A stretch of DNA of 64,000 nt from an uncultured Oscillospiraceae bacterium (GTDB lineage: Bacteria; Bacillota; Clostridia; Oscillospirales; Oscillospiraceae), in NCBI GenBank assembly GCA_944386985.1, contig CALXDD010000003.1:1-64000 (forward strand), written 5' to 3'. Shown here one piece after another: positions 15,404 to 23,475 of this stretch. Each line of letters starts with the position of its first letter. Position 1 is the first letter of the stretch. Under the pieces are notes generated by a model. The model saw only the letters and a program-made list of their open reading frames with translations, did no database searches and was not told the origin of the DNA. Position numbers and translations under genes: made by a program.

Positions 15404-16663
15404 TCATTGGAAAACGGCGTTGGAGGTGTCCACGCTGTGGCCGCACCGGTTGTCGATGTCGGCGCCGTTGCCGGAGAACACCGTGCCGTCAAAGTAGAGG
15501 GTGAGGTCGGTGGGTACATTCTCCAGCAGCACGGCGGTGCCGTTATTTGTAAAGGTGTTGTCAAAGAAGCGGTCGTCGGAGGCGGACTGGCCGGTGGAGT
15601 TGAAGTGGAAGCCCACCTGGTTGTCCGTGAAGGTGCATTCGGTTACATTGACCCAGGCCTCCCCATGGGTCATCAGGCCGGTCTTGTAGCCGGTGAAGGT
15701 GCAGCTGATGGCCCAGGTCTTGGCGGGGGCGGCGATGCCGATGTCGGTACCGTCTCCCACAAAGTCCATGTCGTAGAAGTAGTTGATCCAGTAGTAGTTG
15801 CCGTCGCCCATGGTCACTGAGCCGTTGAGAACGGTACGATCCGCTCCTTCGTCAGTGCAGCCGTAGAACTCATAGGACCGGGACAGCTTCAGGTCCCCCT
15901 CATAGGTCACCGGCGGCAGATAGAGGTACACCAGATCGGAGGGGTTGGTCTCCTTGGCGGTCTTGTCCAACAGGGCCTGCAGCTCCTCTATGGTGTCCAT
16001 GGGGTAGTCCTGCCAGTGGTACTCGTGGGTAATGATGCGGGTGATATGGATGTTCTGCCGTACCCGGACCATATCCCCGTTCTTCATCTCCACAGTCCAG
16101 ACGATCTGAGGCTCCCCGGAATTGCCGGTAAAGTCCAGGGAGCACACCATGGCGGCGTCGGGGGAGTAATCCTCCTGGTGGCTGGGCTCCCCAGCGGTGA
16201 GAGGATCGGAGGCATTTTTGTCCTGAACCACCTCCACGGTGACCTTCTCCACCAAAGGTTCAAATTCTTCCCAGGCGTCGGCGCCGGTGACGGCGTCGTT
16301 GACGTACCACCGGGAGGGCCAGCGGTACTGCTCGTCGGGGGAACCCTGCTGGTAGATGTCGGGGGCGGGCATGCTGCGGTCGTTGGGCCAGGCCACCAGC
16401 AGCTGATAGGTCTTGCCGTCGGTTTCGTAGTACACCTCGCCCCGCGCGTCGTATTCCTGGGGCACATAGGGGCGGTTGAAGTACCAGATCCCCGCCCCTG
16501 CGGCGACAACCACCGCCAGAATCAGCAGACCCAGCACCAGCTTTTTCAGCAGAGGGACCGGCTTTTTCGCCTGTTTCCGGGGGTGGATGTCCCGGGCGCA
16601 GTGGGGGCAGAAGGCGGCATTTTCCGGCAGGTCTGTGCCGCAGTGGGGGCATTTGTGTTCCAT
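15404..16663 (-). CDS. Zinc-ribbon / TM / right-handed beta-helix membrane protein (copy 3)
   Basis: A 419-residue protein. An N-terminal zinc ribbon CPHCG...CPHC (residues 5-22) is followed by a basic linker, one membrane helix (about 39-63) and a large outward domain. Its last ~200 residues show short repeated turns of parallel beta-helix type (CTFTGYKTG, CTFTDNQVGFHF, NTFTNNGTAVL, TVFSGNGADI). N-in/C-out topology is inferred from the basic cytosolic flank. It is the last of four membrane proteins co-transcribed with a Hanks-type kinase; its AAAGGAGA ribosome site overlaps the previous stop. Function unknown; ligand binding at the surface or envelope is likely. Strong paralogue of 16678-17910 and 18816-20078. 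Confidence 0.8.
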   Translation of the reverse strand: MEHKCPHCGTDLPENAAFCPHCARDIHPRKQAKKPVPLLKKLVLGLLILAVVVAAGAGIWYFNRPYVPQEYDARGEVYYETDGKTYQLLVAWPNDRSMPAPDIYQQGSPDEQYRWPSRWYVNDAVTGADAWEEFEPLVEKVTVEVVQDKNASDPLTAGEPSHQEDYSPDAAMVCSLDFTGNSGEPQIVWTVEMKNGDMVRVRQNIHITRIITHEYHWQDYPMDTIEELQALLDKTAKETNPSDLVYLYLPPVTYEGDLKLSRSYEFYGCTDEGADRTVLNGSVTMGDGNYYWINYFYDMDFVGDGTDIGIAAPAKTWAISCTFTGYKTGLMTHGEAWVNVTECTFTDNQVGFHFNSTGQSASDDRFFDNTFTNNGTAVLLENVPTDLTLYFDGTVFSGNGADIDNRCGHSVDTSNAVFQ

Positions 16664-16677
16664 TGTTGTGTTCTCCT

Positions 16678-17910
16678 TTACGCAAAGGTAACCTGAGATA
16701 TATCTATGGGCTGGACGCAGGAGTTGATAATATCTTGGGCGTTGTCCCGAAAGACCGAGCCCTGGAAGTTGAGAGTCACGTCGGTGGGTACGTTGTCCAG
16801 CCGTACCGCCACGTCGTTGCCCACAAAGCGGTTGTCGTTGTACATGGAGTGGTTGGCGTACTCTCCGGTGCTGTCAAAGCAGAAGCCGATGCCGTTGTTT
16901 TGAAAGGTGCAGCCGATGATGTTGGCCCAGCTGGCACCGTAGACCAATACCCCGGTGTCCCAGCCGGTGAAGGCGCAGTTTGTGGCCCGGAAGGGGGCGG
17001 AGCCGGAGAGGCCGGTGCCGGTGCCGCTGCCCACAAAATCGATGTCGTAGAAATAGGAGATATCGGCGTAGGAGTCCACCAGCTGGACGGGGCCGGTGAA
17101 GGTGGTGCGGTTCCCCGTCTCGTCAGAAGAGCCGTACAGGTTTATGCTTCGGTCCCGGAGAGTAAAGCCCCCTTCATAGGTGATGGGAGGCAGATGGAGA
17201 TTCACCACGGCCTCCGCCTCTACCTGGGCGCTGATGGAGTCGATAAGGGCCTGGAGCGCCTCCGCCGTGTCCATGGGATACTCCTCCGGGTAGTAGTCGT
17301 ACACCGGGATGGGGGGTACCTTGAAGGTCTGGCGGAGGTGGATGATATCTCCGTTTTTCATCGTAAAGGTCCATACCAGCTCCGCCTCGCCGCTTTTGCC
17401 GGTGAAGTCGATGAGGGAGATGAGAGGACACTCCGGCGCCCCCTCATGGTAGGCGGGCTGGGAGCATATCATGGGGGAGAGGCTGTCCTCCTGGCCGGTA
17501 AAGGCCGCTGTCACCTCCTCCACCTCCGCCAGGAAGGGGCCGGAGGCATCCTGACCGCTGGCGTCATTGATAAACAGCCGGGAGGGGACCCGATACTGAC
17601 CTTCCGGCTCTCCCGGAATGGTCAGTTCCGCCTTGGGGACGTAACGGTCCACAATATCGGTGAGCAAGAGCTGATACGTCTCGTAGCGAACCTCCCCGTA
17701 ACCATCGTAGGTTCTGGGAGCAAAAACCAGCCACAGCCCCGCCCCCACGGCAAAGGCCGCCGCCAGGACCAGCAGTCCCAGCAGCAGCTTTTTTCGCAGG
17801 AGGACGGGTTGTTTTGGCTCTGTTCGGGGGCGGATTACCTTGGCGCAGTGGGGACAAAAGGAGGAGGCCCGCTGCAGAGACGCACCGCACCAGGGGCATT
17901 TTCGTTCCAT
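16678..17910 (-). CDS. Zinc-ribbon / TM / right-handed beta-helix membrane protein (copy 2)
   Basis: A 410-residue paralogue with the same layout: zinc ribbon CPWCG...CPHC (residues 5-22), membrane helix near 40-63 (LLGLLVLAAAFAVGAGLWLV), a middle region with paired SLIDFTGKSGEAEL and WTFTMKNGDIIHLRQ segments shared with its sisters, then a beta-helix with turns such as CAFTGWDTGVLVYG, CTFQNNGIGFCF and NRFVGNDVAVRLDNVPTD. The start ATG begins MERKCPWCG, aligned with the paralogues. Only 3 nt separate it from the gene upstream. Extracellular sensing or adhesion is inferred; no catalytic residues of polysaccharide lyases are recognised. Confidence 0.8.
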   Translation of the reverse strand: MERKCPWCGASLQRASSFCPHCAKVIRPRTEPKQPVLLRKKLLLGLLVLAAAFAVGAGLWLVFAPRTYDGYGEVRYETYQLLLTDIVDRYVPKAELTIPGEPEGQYRVPSRLFINDASGQDASGPFLAEVEEVTAAFTGQEDSLSPMICSQPAYHEGAPECPLISLIDFTGKSGEAELVWTFTMKNGDIIHLRQTFKVPPIPVYDYYPEEYPMDTAEALQALIDSISAQVEAEAVVNLHLPPITYEGGFTLRDRSINLYGSSDETGNRTTFTGPVQLVDSYADISYFYDIDFVGSGTGTGLSGSAPFRATNCAFTGWDTGVLVYGASWANIIGCTFQNNGIGFCFDSTGEYANHSMYNDNRFVGNDVAVRLDNVPTDVTLNFQGSVFRDNAQDIINSCVQPIDISQVTFA

Positions 17911-17913
17911 CTC

Positions 17914-18801
17914 TCAGCCCCCGTTTCCCTGATGGTCCAGCATGGTGTAGCCCAGCAGCTTATAGTCCCGGTTCAGCAGCAGGTAGCACCGCCACCGGCC
18001 CTCGACGGGCAGAAATTCCTCCAGCCGCTCTATCTCCCGGCACTGACGTTCCGGCTCTGGAGAGTGGAGCATGGCCCACAGGTGGTAGATCTGAGCGTCG
18101 TCTTCCCGCAGTACCGGGCCCTTGCCGGTGTCGTAGCCGCTTAAGAACCACACCGCCCCGGAAGATTCTATCTCCTCCGGTGGAATGTAGGTGGAAAAGT
18201 CCTCCCGCCAGCCCGCTTCAAAGGCGGCCAGCTGCTCCTCGTAGAGGTCAGTGAAATCATAGTCGCAGGATACCACGTCGATCTGCCACGTTCCCTCTGA
18301 GATCTGAATGGGCTCTCCGATGAAGTAGCCCATGAGATGGGTGTTGCGGTCAAACATCAGAAGGCATATGCGGGTGCCGGGGCTGCGGGCGTTGAACATG
18401 CCCCGCTCCTCGTCGGTGCCGCTGGCCCCCCGGGAGGCCACCAGGTTGGCCATCTGGAAGTTTTCAATCAGATAGTCATCGATGTTGTCGCTGGTTTGGG
18501 AGGTGGTGGAGAAGTTGATGCCGGCGAGCATGGGGAAATACTCCCGCAGCAGCTCCGGGGTGACCTGCACCATGCCGTTCTCATCCTCCTCCAAAAGGAC
18601 CGCCGTGGTCTTGGAGGGCCAGAGGAGAACCATGCAGATTGCCGCCAGCAGCACTGCTGCCACCACCCATTTTATCCTCCGCCGCCGCAGGTGGGAGGGA
18701 ATGGTGACCGGCTTTTGGACCCGGATGCTCTGGGCGCAGTAGGGGCAGAAGGAGGATTCCGATTGCAGAGGTGCGCCGCAGTGGGGGCAGTTATGTTCCA
18801 T
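17914..18801 (-). CDS. Zinc-ribbon membrane protein without beta-helix
   Basis: A 295-residue protein with the same zinc ribbon (CPHCG...CPYC, residues 5-22), a basic stretch and a membrane helix near 46-66 (WVVAAVLLAAICMVLLW). The outward domain of about 225 residues is unlike the beta-helix of its neighbours and matches no family I know. It sits between two beta-helix paralogues, so it is probably a structural or sensory partner in the same complex. The ATG at 18801 (MEHNCPHCG) matches the paralogues' starts; a GTG at 18819 overlapping the upstream stop (GTGA) would add six residues. Confidence 0.7.
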   Translation of the reverse strand: MEHNCPHCGAPLQSESSFCPYCAQSIRVQKPVTIPSHLRRRRIKWVVAAVLLAAICMVLLWPSKTTAVLLEEDENGMVQVTPELLREYFPMLAGINFSTTSQTSDNIDDYLIENFQMANLVASRGASGTDEERGMFNARSPGTRICLLMFDRNTHLMGYFIGEPIQISEGTWQIDVVSCDYDFTDLYEEQLAAFEAGWREDFSTYIPPEEIESSGAVWFLSGYDTGKGPVLREDDAQIYHLWAMLHSPEPERQCREIERLEEFLPVEGRWRCYLLLNRDYKLLGYTMLDHQGNGG

Positions 18802-18815
18802 AGGGATCATCCATT

Positions 18816-20078
18816 TCACTCAAATGTGATGTGTCTGTTATCGATGGAGTGGCCGGTGGGGTTGAGAATAGCGGTCTCGTTGCCGGAAAACCGGCAGCCG
18901 GCAAAATCGATGGACTTGGAGCCGGGCACCCGCACCAGATCCACCGCAATGCCGTTGCGGAGGAAGGTGTTGTTGTGAAAGTTGGTGTAATTGACATAGT
19001 TCCCGGCGCTGTTAAAGCGAAAGCCCACTTCATTGTCCTCAAAGAGGCAGCCTGCCGGATCAGCCCAGGCGTCTCCGCCCACCAGCAACCCGGTGTCCCA
19101 GCCAATAAAAGCGCAGTTTTGAATCCGGTACTGGGACGCTACCGTGAGGCCGGTACCGGCGCCGCTGCCCCGGAAGTCGATGTTCTCCACGACGCAGAGC
19201 GGTTCCGCCTCCGGCGAGAGTACCACCGGACCCAGAAAGGCGGTGCGCATATTCTTTTCATCCACGGAGCCGGAGAGATTGATGGCCCGCCGGTCAATGG
19301 TGAGCCCTCCTGCATAGTGGACGGGAGGCAGGTGGAGCCGCACCACCGTGGGCGGGGGCACCTCATCCTGGATCTGATCCACCAGGGCCTGGAGATCCTC
19401 AATGGTGTCCATGTCGTAGTCCTCCGGGTAGTAGTGGATGGTGTCCACCGGTTCAAAGTTTATCGTCTGGCGGAGAAGGATGGTGTCCCCGTTTTTCATG
19501 CGGATGGTCCACTCCACCTCCACCGGCCCCCGGCTCTGGCCGGTAAAGTCCAGCTGGGCCACCAACAGGCCGTCGCTGCGGGGATCGGCGGCATAGGATG
19601 GTGCGTGGCAGATCACCGGGGAGGGGGTGTCCGGCGGCTGGAGGACCCGGACCTGGATGCTGTCCGTCTGCTGATTGAACATCCGTCCCGCGTCTACTCC
19701 GGAGGCCACATGGGTGATAAACAGCTTGGAGGCCCGGTCATAGCTCTCGTCCTCCTCCACCTGTACGGTGTACTCACTCTCCGGGGTGGCGTCGCTGCGG
19801 AAGGTGAGAAACAGACGGTAGTCGTTGCCGTTCAGGGTATAGGTCAGTTCTCCCCAGGCGTCGTATACGTCCGGAGCGGCGTAGTCATACAGCATCACTG
19901 CCGCCAGTGCCAGGGCAGTTAGGAGGACCCCGCGGATCAGCCATCTCCGCCACCACCGGTGGGCGGGAGACTTCACCGCCTGGCGGTAGCGGATGTTTTC
20001 GGCGCAGTGGGGGCAGAAGGAGGCCGTGTTCGGCAGCGGCGCGCCGCAGGAGGGGCAGGGCCTGGTTTTGCCGTCCAC
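18816..20078 (-). CDS. Zinc-ribbon / TM / right-handed beta-helix membrane protein (copy 1)
   Basis: A 420-residue protein: zinc ribbon CPSCG...CPHC (residues 8-25), basic linker, membrane helix near 48-68 (LIRGVLLTALALAAVMLYDY), the shared QLDFTGQSRGPVEVEW and MKNGDTILLRQTI segments, then a beta-helix with turns such as CAFIGWDTGLLVGG, CLFEDNEVGFRF and NTFLRNGIAVDL. The GTG start lies 1 nt past the kinase stop, with GGAGGC 9 nt upstream, so translation is coupled to the kinase. This is the gene closest to the kinase and the best candidate for its membrane partner. Function unknown. Confidence 0.8.
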   Translation of the reverse strand: MDGKTRPCPSCGAPLPNTASFCPHCAENIRYRQAVKSPAHRWWRRWLIRGVLLTALALAAVMLYDYAAPDVYDAWGELTYTLNGNDYRLFLTFRSDATPESEYTVQVEEDESYDRASKLFITHVASGVDAGRMFNQQTDSIQVRVLQPPDTPSPVICHAPSYAADPRSDGLLVAQLDFTGQSRGPVEVEWTIRMKNGDTILLRQTINFEPVDTIHYYPEDYDMDTIEDLQALVDQIQDEVPPPTVVRLHLPPVHYAGGLTIDRRAINLSGSVDEKNMRTAFLGPVVLSPEAEPLCVVENIDFRGSGAGTGLTVASQYRIQNCAFIGWDTGLLVGGDAWADPAGCLFEDNEVGFRFNSAGNYVNYTNFHNNTFLRNGIAVDLVRVPGSKSIDFAGCRFSGNETAILNPTGHSIDNRHITFE

Positions 20079-20079
20079 G

Positions 20080-20793
20080 CTACAAAGCCTCCATCAGCCG
20101 CAGTACGTTTTTGTACCGCCGCTGGGGGTTCACATGGGTGCACCGGTCCACAATATGGCCCATCCGCCCCTCCGCCAGCTTTCTGGAGGGGTGCTCTCCA
20201 GTGAGCATCACATTGATAAGGATACCCACAGAGTAGATATCGGTGCGGAGGTCCGACTGGGACAAACCGTACTGCTCTGGGGCGGCGAAGCCGGTGGTGC
20301 CCAAAATTTGGGTGTCCATCTCGTGCTCCGGCTTATGTAAACGGGCGGCGTCAAAGTCGATGAGTACCGCCTCATCGCCCCGTAGGATGATGTTCTCCGG
20401 CTTCACGTCCCGGTGGACGGCGCCGATGGAGTGGAGTACCCACAAAGCCCGGCACACCTGCAGGACAATTTTCCGGGTCTCCTCCACAGAGAAGAGGGCC
20501 TCCTTCAAAAGAAAGCCCAGCGTATCCCCCTCGATGTACTCCTCCAGCACCAGGTTCTGATCCCCCTGGACTGCCACCTCAAACACGGTGGGCAGGTTGG
20601 GACAGGTGTAGTCCAGAAGCTTCTGATAGACCTCTGGATTGCCGGTGAATTGCCGCTGAATCAGACGCCGCCCGCTGGCCTTGTGGCGGATGAGCCGGAC
20701 GCTTCCCCGGGGGCTCTCCTTCAGGACCCGGATCAGATCATATTCTTGTTGTAGTATTTCAGACAGCCAGATATAAATAGGAATCCCTCCCAA
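20080..20793 (-). CDS. Small Hanks-type serine/threonine kinase with altered ATP-site residues
   Basis: A soluble kinase domain of about 237 residues without extra domains. The catalytic loop HRDVKPEN (127-134) is intact, and the activation segment ends GTTGFAAPEQYG. Deviations: the DFG motif is DFD (146-148), the glycine-rich loop is degenerate (ESPRGSVRL), and the beta-3 VAIK lysine appears replaced (LIQRQF). It may be a weak or pseudo-kinase, or a divergent active subfamily. Start is odd: the frame opens with TTG at 20793, overlapping the only good ribosome site (GGGAGG), with no downstream ATG/GTG/TTG near it, so an ATT start about 7 nt after that site is possible. First gene of the beta-helix operon. 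Confidence 0.8.
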   Translation of the reverse strand: MGGIPIYIWLSEILQQEYDLIRVLKESPRGSVRLIRHKASGRRLIQRQFTGNPEVYQKLLDYTCPNLPTVFEVAVQGDQNLVLEEYIEGDTLGFLLKEALFSVEETRKIVLQVCRALWVLHSIGAVHRDVKPENIILRGDEAVLIDFDAARLHKPEHEMDTQILGTTGFAAPEQYGLSQSDLRTDIYSVGILINVMLTGEHPSRKLAEGRMGHIVDRCTHVNPQRRYKNVLRLMEAL

Positions 20794-20795
20794 AA

Positions 20796-20825
20796 ACTAT
20801 GCACTATGCAGTGAGCATATTGCAT
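20796..20825. promoter_or_regulatory. Clustered CTATGCA/ATTGCAT elements upstream of the kinase operon
   Basis: Two tandem CTATGCA heptamers (20797-20803, 20804-20810), the second in a TATGC-5-GCATA dyad (20805-20819), then ATTGCAT (20819-20825). They lie between the kinase gene and the divergent HTH gene. The same words form the core of the palindrome at 53753-53787 ahead of the second kinase operon. Confidence 0.5.
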
Positions 20826-20896
20826 TACAGCACCAATTGTTGTACATTTAATATAGTATAAAGGATTTTAAGAGGGAAGTAAAGGGGGTGAACGGT

Positions 20897-21322
20897 ATGG
20901 GAGAAAAGACGACCGGCGATCTGTGCAGTGAATTAATGAGCGCGTCTGACATCAATTCCTACCTCAGTGAAAACCAGCCCTACTTCTCTGAGGAGAGTAT
21001 TTCCCAGCTGCTGATGGAGATGTACCGGAAGAAGAGCATCTCCAAGGCGGCCCTGGCCCGGAAGGCGGGCATGAGCGAGGTGTATCTCCACCAGGTTTTT
21101 TCAGGACGGCGCAACCCCTCTCGGGACCGGCTGATCTGTCTGTGCATCGGGCTGGAGGCCGCGCTGGAGGAGACCCAGCAGGTGCTGAAGCAGGCGGGCT
21201 ATGCCCAGCTCTATCCCAAGAGCAAGCGGGACGCTATCATCACCTATGGCATCCTCCATCATACAGAGCTGGGAGAGATCAATGATAAGCTGTTTTCCGA
21301 GAATGAGAAGACATTGTTTTGA
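20897..21322 (+). CDS. XRE-type helix-turn-helix regulator divergent from the kinase operon
   Basis: A 141-residue cytosolic protein. The central HTH_XRE fold spans about residues 33-95 with KAALARKAGMSEVYLHQVFS as its helix-turn-helix, followed by NPSRDRLICLCIGLEA. The last ~45 residues (TYGILHHTELGEINDKLF) are a short helical tail. The ATG at 20897 fits the AAAGGGGG ribosome site better than the GTG at 20888 that overlaps it. Divergence from the kinase/beta-helix operon across a region rich in CTATGCA words suggests it regulates that operon; target sites are inferred. Confidence 0.75.
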   Translation: MGEKTTGDLCSELMSASDINSYLSENQPYFSEESISQLLMEMYRKKSISKAALARKAGMSEVYLHQVFSGRRNPSRDRLICLCIGLEAALEETQQVLKQAGYAQLYPKSKRDAIITYGILHHTELGEINDKLFSENEKTLF

Positions 21323-21355
21323 TGGAGGGACAATGGAACATTGCTGAGAACACAT

Positions 21356-21385
21356 AAGGCGGAGGGGCTATGGCCCCTCCGCCTT
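21356..21385. terminator. Hairpin between convergent genes
   Basis: AAGGCGGAGGGGC and its exact complement with a TATG loop; no T-run. Probably a shared terminator for the HTH gene and the gtrA-type gene. Confidence 0.6.
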
Positions 21386-21416
21386 GCTGCATGTTGGGAA
21401 AGCTGTTTGGAGATTG

Positions 21417-21839
21417 TCAGCGCCCCTTCTTCTGGGCCAGGGCGTTGGTGTCTAAGGTGGTGCGGAACACCACCAGCCGGTCGTAGAGGTACTCCAGCAC
21501 AAAGTTGGAGACCATGTTGAGGATGGTCACCAGGTACTCATTCCAGTGGAGGGTGTCCGCCAGGTAGCTGCCCAGGAGGGTGGACAGGGGGGTAAACACA
21601 CAGTAGAAGAGAAACACCTGGACCATGGCTTTGGGTACGTTGCCAGCGGACTGGAAAGTGTAGCGGCGGTTGAGAGTGAAATTCCACAGCACCGACAGCA
21701 CCAGGGCGATGAGGTAGCAGGGCCAGTAGCTCCAACCGGTGAGCTCATTGAGCAGGGAGAAAGCCGTGAGTTCGATGATCCCGGCGGACAGGGAGAAGAG
21801 CAGGAACTTCAGAGAGCGGATCATTTCTTTTCGTGACAT
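21417..21839 (-). CDS. GtrA-like membrane protein
   Basis: A 140-residue protein with four hydrophobic segments and the GtrA-family pattern: LKFLLFSLSAGIIELTAFSL near the N-terminus, WNFTLNRRYTFQ in the middle and FVLEYLYDRLVVFR before the tail. Family members are thought to help flip undecaprenyl-linked sugars across the membrane. It follows the FGGY kinase gene by 12 nt and is the last gene of that operon, an unusual place for GtrA; a link to the sugar handled by the kinase is possible but unproven. Confidence 0.8.
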   Translation of the reverse strand: MSRKEMIRSLKFLLFSLSAGIIELTAFSLLNELTGWSYWPCYLIALVLSVLWNFTLNRRYTFQSAGNVPKAMVQVFLFYCVFTPLSTLLGSYLADTLHWNEYLVTILNMVSNFVLEYLYDRLVVFRTTLDTNALAQKKGR

Positions 21840-21851
21840 GGGCGCGCCTCC

Positions 21852-23462
21852 TCAGGATGGATTTCCTCCGGGACCGTTGAGCGCCCGGAAGTTGCTGCGG
21901 TTAGACCGGTAGAGCTGCTTGAATACGGCGTAGTAGGGGGCATAGGCGGCAGTTCTGGCGCTGTTTGGCGTATACCGGGCCGCCACGGGGATAAAGGAGC
22001 CCACTGCGTCTAAGTCGGGGATCAGTCCGAGACCCACCCCCATCACCGCCGCGGCGCCTACGGACCCCACGTTCTGGGGGCTCTCCACCACCTCTACCGT
22101 CCTTCCGGTGATATCCGCCAGCCGCTGGCAGGTCACCGGGGAGAGGGCCCCACCGCCCACAAAGCGGAGGGGATCGGAGGTGCGGAGCTTCCGGTCCTGG
22201 CACTCCAGCATCCATTTGAGATGGAAGCAGGTACCCTCCAAAACGGCGCTGATGAGCTCCGTCTTTCCCGTCTCCAGGCGGATGTTGAAGAACATCCCGG
22301 CGGCGCTGGGGTCCTCAAAGGGGCAGCGGTTGCCGTGGAGCCAGGGGGTGAAGATGACCCCGCCGGAGCCGGGAGGCACATCCTTCACCGTCTCCGTCAT
22401 GTAGTCGTAGAGACTGGTGTACACCGCCTCCTGGCTCTGGGCCACATCCTGTTTTTTGAGGTAGATGCCGATCTCGTCCAGGGCCAGGTGGTCCTTCACC
22501 CACTCCAGGCACTTTCCGGCGGTCTCCATCTCCGCGAAGTAGTTATAGCGCCCCGGCTGGGCCCCCACAATGGCGGCGATCATAGCCGTCACGTCCACCT
22601 GCTGCCGGTTTGTGACTGTGGAGACCCACCCGGAGGTGCCGCAGTAGATGTGGGTGCTCCCAAGGGCGGTGGCCCCGGCTCCCACGCCAATGAGGGCCGC
22701 GTCGCCGCCGCCGCCGAACACAGGCGTCCCAGGGGCGAGGCCCAGCTCGCTTGCCGCCTTTTCTGTCAAAGTTCCCACCTGCTCCGCAGCCTCTGCAAGC
22801 CTCGGCAAGTGATCTGCCTTCACACCAAACATCCGGCAGAGGGTGTCGCTCCAGCAGCATTTGCCTTTCCGGGTGTCGTAGAGGAAGGTAGCAAAGGCGC
22901 TGTCCCGGGTCATCACCGCCTCACCAGTGCACCGAAGGATCAAATATTCCTTCACATCCAGCCACTTCCATACCCGGGCAAAGTTCTCCGGCTCGTGGGC
23001 CTCCACCCACTTATATTTCCAGAGAGGGTCCTTTACGCTGCTGGACACCGCCCCGGTGAGGCGGAGGCTGGTAAGGAGCTTGCGGACGTTGGCTCCGGCG
23101 ATCTGAACGCCGTGGGCGATGCCCCGGCGCAGCTCCTCGTGGGAGCGCTGGTCCATGTAGCTCATGGGGCGGCGCACCGGGACGCCCTCCCGGTCCACCA
23201 GCACCAGCCCCTGCATCTGAGAGCAGAAGGAGATGCCCGCTACCTGCTCCGGCTTTACGCCGCCGGAGGCAAACAGCTGCCGGGTGGTGGCGCACATGGC
23301 GTCCCACCACTCATCGGCGTCCTGCTCTGCGCCGCCATTTGGCAGGATGTAAAGGGAATACCCCTGCTGGGCGCTGGCCACCAGGTGGATGGCCTCATCC
23401 AGGGAAAACAGGCAGGTCTTTACGCCGGTGGTGCCGATATCGTAGGCTAACACATAGGTCAT
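21852..23462 (-). CDS. FGGY-family carbohydrate kinase
   Basis: A 536-residue ATP-dependent sugar or polyol kinase. AYDIGTTGVKTCLF (residues 5-18) is the N-terminal FGGY phosphate-binding strand, GTPVFGGGGDAA and STHIYCGTSGW belong to the middle of the fold, and RFVGGGALSPVTCQRLADI is the C-terminal FGGY signature region. It resembles xylulokinase-type enzymes in length and order; the substrate is not predictable. It lies in an operon with a class III aminotransferase and a class II aldolase, suggesting phosphorylation of an intermediate that the aldolase-fold enzyme then cleaves or epimerises. Confidence 0.85.
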   Translation of the reverse strand: MTYVLAYDIGTTGVKTCLFSLDEAIHLVASAQQGYSLYILPNGGAEQDADEWWDAMCATTRQLFASGGVKPEQVAGISFCSQMQGLVLVDREGVPVRRPMSYMDQRSHEELRRGIAHGVQIAGANVRKLLTSLRLTGAVSSSVKDPLWKYKWVEAHEPENFARVWKWLDVKEYLILRCTGEAVMTRDSAFATFLYDTRKGKCCWSDTLCRMFGVKADHLPRLAEAAEQVGTLTEKAASELGLAPGTPVFGGGGDAALIGVGAGATALGSTHIYCGTSGWVSTVTNRQQVDVTAMIAAIVGAQPGRYNYFAEMETAGKCLEWVKDHLALDEIGIYLKKQDVAQSQEAVYTSLYDYMTETVKDVPPGSGGVIFTPWLHGNRCPFEDPSAAGMFFNIRLETGKTELISAVLEGTCFHLKWMLECQDRKLRTSDPLRFVGGGALSPVTCQRLADITGRTVEVVESPQNVGSVGAAAVMGVGLGLIPDLDAVGSFIPVAARYTPNSARTAAYAPYYAVFKQLYRSNRSNFRALNGPGGNPS

Positions 23463-23475
23463 GACCGTATCCCTC

